Of a DNA stretch of 10,058 nt, positions 6,586 through 10,058 are shown piece by piece (position 1 is the first letter of the stretch; each line of letters opens with the position of its first letter). The stretch spans positions 1-10,058 of the forward strand of contig JAGTQO010000054.1 in the NCBI GenBank assembly GCA_018396565.1, read 5' to 3'. Below the pieces are notes generated by a model, which was not told where the DNA came from, made no database searches, and saw only the letters and a program-made list of their open reading frames with translations. This stretch comes from Candidatus Bathyarchaeota archaeon. GTDB lineage: Archaea; Thermoproteota; Bathyarchaeia; 40CM-2-53-6; RBG-13-38-9. Made by a program: the position numbers and the translations under genes.

Positions 6586-7599
6586 TTGAAGGTTCTCCTC
6601 CTGAGAGAGCAGGAGATAAAACCCCTGCTTGAAGTCAATGAGGTTTCTGAGGCTGTGGAGCAAGCCTTCAGAGAGAAGGGGAAAGGTATGGTTCAGATGC
6701 CTCCGAAGACATATCTGTACTATGACAAGTATAATGGGGACCTGAGGGTCATGCCTGCCTACATCGAATCGATGGATGTATCAGCGGTCAAAGTGGTGAA
6801 TGTCCACCCTGACAACAGAGCCTTCGACCTTCCAACAGTCATGGCCATCATCATCTTGATAGATCCAAAGACAGGGGCCCCCCAAGCAATAATGGATGGG
6901 ACCGAAATAACGGCGATGAGGACAGGAGCCGCTGCAGGGGTTGCTACAAAATATCTTTCCAGAAGAGACGCAGGCAGACTTGGAATAGTAGGCGCCGGAG
7001 CCCAAGGCTCGAAACAACTCGACTTCATAGTCAATGTCAGGAACATAGTGGAGGTCAAGGTATATGATGTTCGTGAAGAAGCAAAGGCCAACTTCATACA
7101 GAAGGCCAGACAAAAGTATCCTGAATTGAGAGTGGTTGCAGCAGAAAGCGTCGAGGAAGCTGTTAGAAACCAGGACATCATATGCACCGTGACACCCTCC
7201 AGAAAACCTATAGTCATGAATGAGTGGGTGGATGATGGGATACACATAAATGCGATAGGCGCCGACGCACCTGGTAAAGAAGAGTTAGATCCAGCTATAT
7301 TGAAGAGAGCCATGATAATTGTGGACGATTGGGAGCAAGCCCTCCACAGCGGAGAGATAAATGTTCCAGTAAGTAAAGGACTCATAACCAGAGGAGATAT
7401 TCATGGGGAGCTGGGTGAGGTGATAGTTGGAAAGAAGAGAGGCAGAGCTGCAGATAAAGAGATCACAGTATTCGACTCAACAGGCCTTGCCATACAAGAC
7501 GCCACAGTAGCCAAACTCGTCTATAAGAAGGCACTTGAGGAAGGGGTAGGTTCCTGGTTTGAATTCTTAACCCTAAACAGGAGCATCCCTCACCCTTAA
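6586..7599 (+). CDS. Alanine dehydrogenase / ornithine cyclodeaminase family protein
   Basis: NAD(P)-dependent enzyme of the ornithine cyclodeaminase/mu-crystallin family. The archaeal members best known interconvert alanine and pyruvate plus ammonia. The 337-residue product has the substrate-side residues Arg54 (LRVMPAY) and Lys69 (AVKVVN), the block ITAMRTGAAAG, the Rossmann loop GAGAQG (136-141), the acid-base Asp227 in NAIGADAPGKEEL, and a TVFDSTGLAIQD stretch near the end, all family hallmarks. Length is typical. Ornithine cyclodeaminase or an imine reductase remain possible; the neighbouring aminotransferase favours amino-acid turnover such as alanine. The TTG start is fixed by the ribosome-binding site. 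It follows the kinase gene by 88 bases with its own promoter. Confidence 0.85.
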   Translation: MKVLLLREQEIKPLLEVNEVSEAVEQAFREKGKGMVQMPPKTYLYYDKYNGDLRVMPAYIESMDVSAVKVVNVHPDNRAFDLPTVMAIIILIDPKTGAPQAIMDGTEITAMRTGAAAGVATKYLSRRDAGRLGIVGAGAQGSKQLDFIVNVRNIVEVKVYDVREEAKANFIQKARQKYPELRVVAAESVEEAVRNQDIICTVTPSRKPIVMNEWVDDGIHINAIGADAPGKEELDPAILKRAMIIVDDWEQALHSGEINVPVSKGLITRGDIHGELGEVIVGKKRGRAADKEITVFDSTGLAIQDATVAKLVYKKALEEGVGSWFEFLTLNRSIPHP

Positions 7600-7675
7600 A
7601 TAGCTGAATTGTAAATCTGTCTGGGTTCATAAGTAGGCAACAATAGTGATCGAGGGTTTAGGGGTCTAGTTAGAT

Positions 7676-8860
7676 ATGGGAGGTTCAAGAAACCCCGGCC
7701 ACGCCGAGAGGATGAATAGAGCTGGAACAGAGACCGCCTTCGAAGTATTCGCCATGGCGAAGGAGATTGAGAAGAAGGGTGAGAGGGTTATACATTTCGA
7801 GATGGGTGAACCTGACTTCGACACACCTGAAAACATAAAGGAAGCTGCGAAGAGGGCTCTGGAGGAAGGCTACACACATTACACACCAGCCCCAGGAATA
7901 CTTGAGTTAAGGCAGGCTATAGCGGAATATGTATCTGAGGATTTCGGCGTAGACATCGACCCTGAGAAGGAGGTTATCGTTATGCCTGGGGCCAAGCCAG
8001 GTATATTCACAGGCATCTTAGCAACAGTCAATCCTGGGGATGAAGTTATCATGCCTAACCCAGCATTCCCAATATATGAGTCTGTCGTAAACCTTGTAGG
8101 CGCCAAACCTGTACCTATACCTCTCAGGGAGGAGAATGACTTCCGCCTCAGCCCCGAAGATGTTAGAAGGAAATTGACTGAGAAGACGAAGATGCTTATT
8201 TTGAACACACCACACAACCCTTGCGGTTCAACCCTGAGAAAGAGCGAGGTTGAGGAGATTGCTGAGATAGCGAAGGAACATAACCTGTGGGTTATGTCCG
8301 ACGAGATCTATTCAAAGATCATATATGGAAGCAAACATTATAGTATGCTGTCGGTTCCAGGGATGAAGGAGAGAACAATCCTCATACACGGCTTCTCTAA
8401 GACATATGCGATGACAGGTTGGAGGTTAGGATACTCCATAGGGAACCCGGAGGTTATCGCTAACATGGTAAAACTGCAGATAAACATATCATCATGTGCA
8501 GCAGCATTCAGCCAGATAGCGGCGATAGAGGCCCTGAGAGGCCCCCAAGACTTCGTATCAAGAATGGTTAGGGAGTATGAGAGGCGCAGAGACACCATCG
8601 TCCAAGCCTTGAACTCCATAAAAGGCTTCTCATGCAAAACCCCAACAGGAGCATTCTACGCCTTCCCAAACATTGAGAAGACAGGAATGAAGTCGAGAGA
8701 CCTGATGCTCAAACTCTTAAGTAAAGCCCATGTGGCATGTGTCCATGGAACAGCATTCGGAGAGTATGGTGAAGGACACCTGAGATTCTCATACGCCACA
8801 AGCATAGAGAATATCAAGGAAGGCATGGAGAGAGTCAAGGCCACTATAGAGGAGCTTTGA
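7676..8860 (+). CDS. Class I/II PLP-dependent aminotransferase (aspartate aminotransferase-like)
   Basis: Fold-type I aminotransferase of the aspartate aminotransferase Igamma group, transferring an amino group between an amino acid and a 2-oxo acid. In the 394-residue product the PLP lysine is Lys242 in GFSKTYAMTGWRLGY. Other PLP and substrate contacts are Asn181 in NTPHNPCG, Asp209 with Tyr212 in SDEIYSKI, Arg250, and the carboxylate-binding Arg370 in HLRFSYA. The N-terminal GEPDFDTP and the TPAPG block are standard. ATG 7676 gives AERMNRAGTETAFEV at the N terminus, as in homologues; an ATG at 7712 would cut into that motif. Specificity (aspartate, alanine, aromatic) cannot be settled by eye. 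It follows the alanine dehydrogenase-like gene on the same strand. Confidence 0.9.
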   Translation: MGGSRNPGHAERMNRAGTETAFEVFAMAKEIEKKGERVIHFEMGEPDFDTPENIKEAAKRALEEGYTHYTPAPGILELRQAIAEYVSEDFGVDIDPEKEVIVMPGAKPGIFTGILATVNPGDEVIMPNPAFPIYESVVNLVGAKPVPIPLREENDFRLSPEDVRRKLTEKTKMLILNTPHNPCGSTLRKSEVEEIAEIAKEHNLWVMSDEIYSKIIYGSKHYSMLSVPGMKERTILIHGFSKTYAMTGWRLGYSIGNPEVIANMVKLQINISSCAAAFSQIAAIEALRGPQDFVSRMVREYERRRDTIVQALNSIKGFSCKTPTGAFYAFPNIEKTGMKSRDLMLKLLSKAHVACVHGTAFGEYGEGHLRFSYATSIENIKEGMERVKATIEEL

Positions 8861-8949
8861 ACACAACCGAATAGTTGAAATCTATTCTTTTAAGGAATAG
8901 AACGATAGACATAGATTTGCTAAGAGAACAAGATCAACCTCAATCTGTT

Positions 8950-8956
8950 AAGGAGG
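8950..8956 (+). promoter_or_regulatory. Strong internal ribosome-binding site indicating a later start
   Basis: AAGGAGG, extending to AGGAGGGAT, is the strongest Shine-Dalgarno match I saw in the window. It lies eight bases before TTG 8965 and inside the longer open frame that begins at 8875, arguing that translation starts at 8965. Confidence 0.55.
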
Positions 8957-8964
8957 GATGCGGT

Positions 8965-9168
8965 TTGGAGGCGAAGAGAGTGGCAGACGCATTCGCGGCT
9001 GTAGGTAAAGGATTGAAGCCGATAAGGGAGGAACTTAATCAACTGAAGGTGAGGGTGGAGAGTATGGGTAGACAGTTAGATGAGATCGACACTAAGATAA
9101 CAGAGGTCAAACAGCTCATTGAAGAGGTTGAGCGGGAAATCAAGGCTATGAAGGAAAAGGCTAGATGA
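8965..9168 (+). CDS. Short coiled-coil protein of unknown function
   Basis: From TTG 8965 the product has 67 residues, almost all helical and charged, with a heptad pattern running from about residue 18 to the end (LKPIREELNQLKVRVESM, then LDEIDTKITEVKQLIEEVEREI). It has no cysteines, signal or membrane segment. The open frame reaches back to TTG 8875 (97 residues), but those 30 extra residues lack the helical pattern and are encoded by AT-rich DNA that looks like a promoter, and the strong ribosome-binding site at 8950-8956 points to 8965. Its stop overlaps the next start as ATGA, so translational coupling and a functional partnership are likely. No family recognised; a prefoldin-like or dimerisation role is speculation. 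Confidence 0.65.
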   Translation: MEAKRVADAFAAVGKGLKPIREELNQLKVRVESMGRQLDEIDTKITEVKQLIEEVEREIKAMKEKAR

Positions 9169-9500
9169 AAGGTCGAGCAAGCCATATCTCGAAGGTATAT
9201 ATCAAGTCTTCAAGAAGGAAAGTTGGATACGCAACCATAGACTATATAATTGAATCGCTCCATCTGATGAGGGTAAAAGACAACCTCCCAGTATTCGAAG
9301 CCTTAAACTTGCTCGCTGAGGGTAGGATAGACAGCATCTCCTTCAGCAGAGATGTACCCCACTGCTACTTCTATGCAAGATCACATAGGGATGTTATCTC
9401 GATAATAATCAGGAAGGTCGATGAGGGCAAGGATATTGAGTTTCAAATCCCCACTAAAACTCTCAAACTCGCGATAAGAGACCCTAAAAGAGGAGTATAG
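9165..9500 (+). CDS. Protein of unknown function coupled to the coiled-coil gene
   Basis: I do not recognise a family in this 111-residue product. It is basic (start MKGR, then SSRRK), of mixed alpha/beta character, with a helix around 24-35 (TIDYIIESLHLM), a second around 42-52 (VFEALNLLAEG) and beta-like runs such as DVISIIIRKV and DIEFQIP. There is an odd HCYFYARSH stretch around 66-74 that could, but need not, bind metal. The ATG lies in the ATGA overlap with the coiled-coil gene, so the two are surely cotranscribed and probably coupled. The stop is two bases from that of the convergent FAU-1 gene. Small size and basic charge would suit nucleic acid binding; this is inference. Confidence 0.65.
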   Translation: MKGRASHISKVYIKSSRRKVGYATIDYIIESLHLMRVKDNLPVFEALNLLAEGRIDSISFSRDVPHCYFYARSHRDVISIIIRKVDEGKDIEFQIPTKTLKLAIRDPKRGV

Positions 9501-9502
9501 AC

Positions 9503-10058
9503 TCAACATTCAGATAGTTGAATGTAAAGTTTTGACGCTGTAGTTTTAGCCTCATTGCTTAGACGGCTACTGACATATCCTAGGCTCACTGCCTCATCGA
9601 GTCTGTCAACATCTATTATATGCAAGTCTCCGTTAGGCCTCCTGACAACGTCAACCTCCAAGTCGACATACCTGATCCTATCAGGATAAAACTCGATAGG
9701 AGTATTGATATTGTAAAACTCTCCTTTCAAAACACCTTCACATGAATAGTATGCGTGTCTGAGGACGTGTGACCCCTCCTCAGCAAAGGTCAAAGCATAG
9801 TCTCCACTTGATTTCGGAACATTCAGACCGTCGTATGTTGAGCCGCAACCCAGAATCATTCTTTTGAGGGTTAACATTCCACCTTCGAAACATTGAATCT
9901 CAGCCTCACCGAGGTCAAGGACTGAGCCGTCAGGCTTGACATGGTGTATCGAAATCCTCCTACCTGAATTCAGCCTATCATAGATCAATTCTCTCTTGGC
10001 AACTGCTGAGATATCCTCCACCATCCCAGGATTCAAAATCAACATGGACTCGTAAGCG
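9503..10058 (-). CDS. FAU-1-type RNA-binding/ribonuclease protein, C-terminal part (DUF402), partial
   Basis: C-terminal portion of an archaeal FAU-1 protein, a family described as AU-rich RNA-binding and related to the RNase E/G S1-containing region. The visible part holds the DUF402 domain: GSTYDGLNVP and GDYAL, the strand pattern GEFYNINTPIEFYP, then RIRYVDLEVDVV, RRPNG and DVDRLDEAVSLGYVS, which are diagnostic. An ATG at 10045 is in frame, but the frame stays open to the window edge (reading AYES before the Met) and FAU-1 proteins are much longer with an N-terminal S1-like domain, so I treat the gene as cut by the window. A stand-alone DUF402 protein starting at 10045 is the alternative. 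It is convergent with the unknown gene ending at 9500. Confidence 0.8.
   Translation of the reverse strand, partial: AYESMLILNPGMVEDISAVAKRELIYDRLNSGRRISIHHVKPDGSVLDLGEAEIQCFEGGMLTLKRMILGCGSTYDGLNVPKSSGDYALTFAEEGSHVLRHAYYSCEGVLKGEFYNINTPIEFYPDRIRYVDLEVDVVRRPNGDLHIIDVDRLDEAVSLGYVSSRLSNEAKTTASKLYIQLSEC
9506..9540 (+). terminator. Possible weak terminator: hairpin plus T-runs
   Basis: ACATTCA at 9506-9512 and TGAATGT at 9519-9525 form a perfect seven-pair stem with a six-base loop, followed by T-runs near 9530-9533 and 9543-9546. It would end the plus transcript of the coiled-coil/unknown pair inside the 3' end of the opposite gene. The stem has only two G-C pairs, and archaeal termination depends mainly on T-runs, so this is weak. 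Confidence 0.25.

Noticed and set aside
6759..7385. A 208-codon minus-strand open frame, plus a second minus frame at 6781-7245
   Set aside because: Both are antisense to the alanine dehydrogenase family gene, which keeps all family motifs; neither has a credible start signal or motif.
7600..7675. Possible promoter or regulatory element between the dehydrogenase and aminotransferase genes
   Set aside because: I saw no convincing TATA element, inverted repeat or ribosome-binding site in it.

Overview
The window is archaeal chromosome of ordinary, gene-dense housekeeping type. Archaeal markers are CDP-archaeol synthase (CarS), the RecA paralogue RadB, the C-terminal part of a FAU-1 type RNA-binding/ribonuclease protein (DUF402), an archaeal Clp1-type polynucleotide 5'-kinase, TATA-box-like elements about 25 bases upstream of several genes, and many TTG starts preceded by GGTGA/GAGGT ribosome-binding sites. 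The mix would suit an uncultured member of the Thermoproteota side of the archaea (Bathyarchaeia-like), but that placement is inference; no rRNA or other phylogenetic marker is present. I saw no mobile element, CRISPR array, tRNA or rRNA.

Layout from left to right. A nicotinamidase (pncA-like) lies on the minus strand. A divergent promoter region separates it from a membrane-anchored zinc-ribbon protein and then an FMN/4Fe-4S oxidoreductase of the PreA/dihydroorotate dehydrogenase family, both on plus. Convergent to these, on minus, is a probable two-gene unit: a zinc-ribbon protein of about 55 residues followed by the glycine cleavage H protein. Divergent from it, on plus, is a three-helix membrane protein that I think may resemble the membrane part of Ost3/Ost6 oligosaccharyltransferase subunits. 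It meets, tail to tail with a 3-base gap, a minus-strand radB-carS pair. Head to head with radB is the Clp1-type kinase on plus, followed by an alanine dehydrogenase/ornithine cyclodeaminase family enzyme and a class I aminotransferase. The plus run ends with a short coiled-coil protein overlapping a 111-residue protein of unknown function by ATGA. The last gene, on minus and cut by the window edge, is FAU-1/DUF402.

Functionally the genes cover NAD salvage, nitrogen and one-carbon metabolism (alanine dehydrogenase, aminotransferase, GcvH), ether-lipid synthesis (CarS), recombination (RadB) and RNA processing (Clp1-type kinase, FAU-1). No single pathway unites them and I did not find a clear new defence or mobile system. 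The parts most worth a second look are the Ost3/6-like membrane protein, the small zinc-ribbon gene next to gcvH, the PreA-like enzyme with an altered substrate pocket, and the coupled coiled-coil/unknown gene pair.
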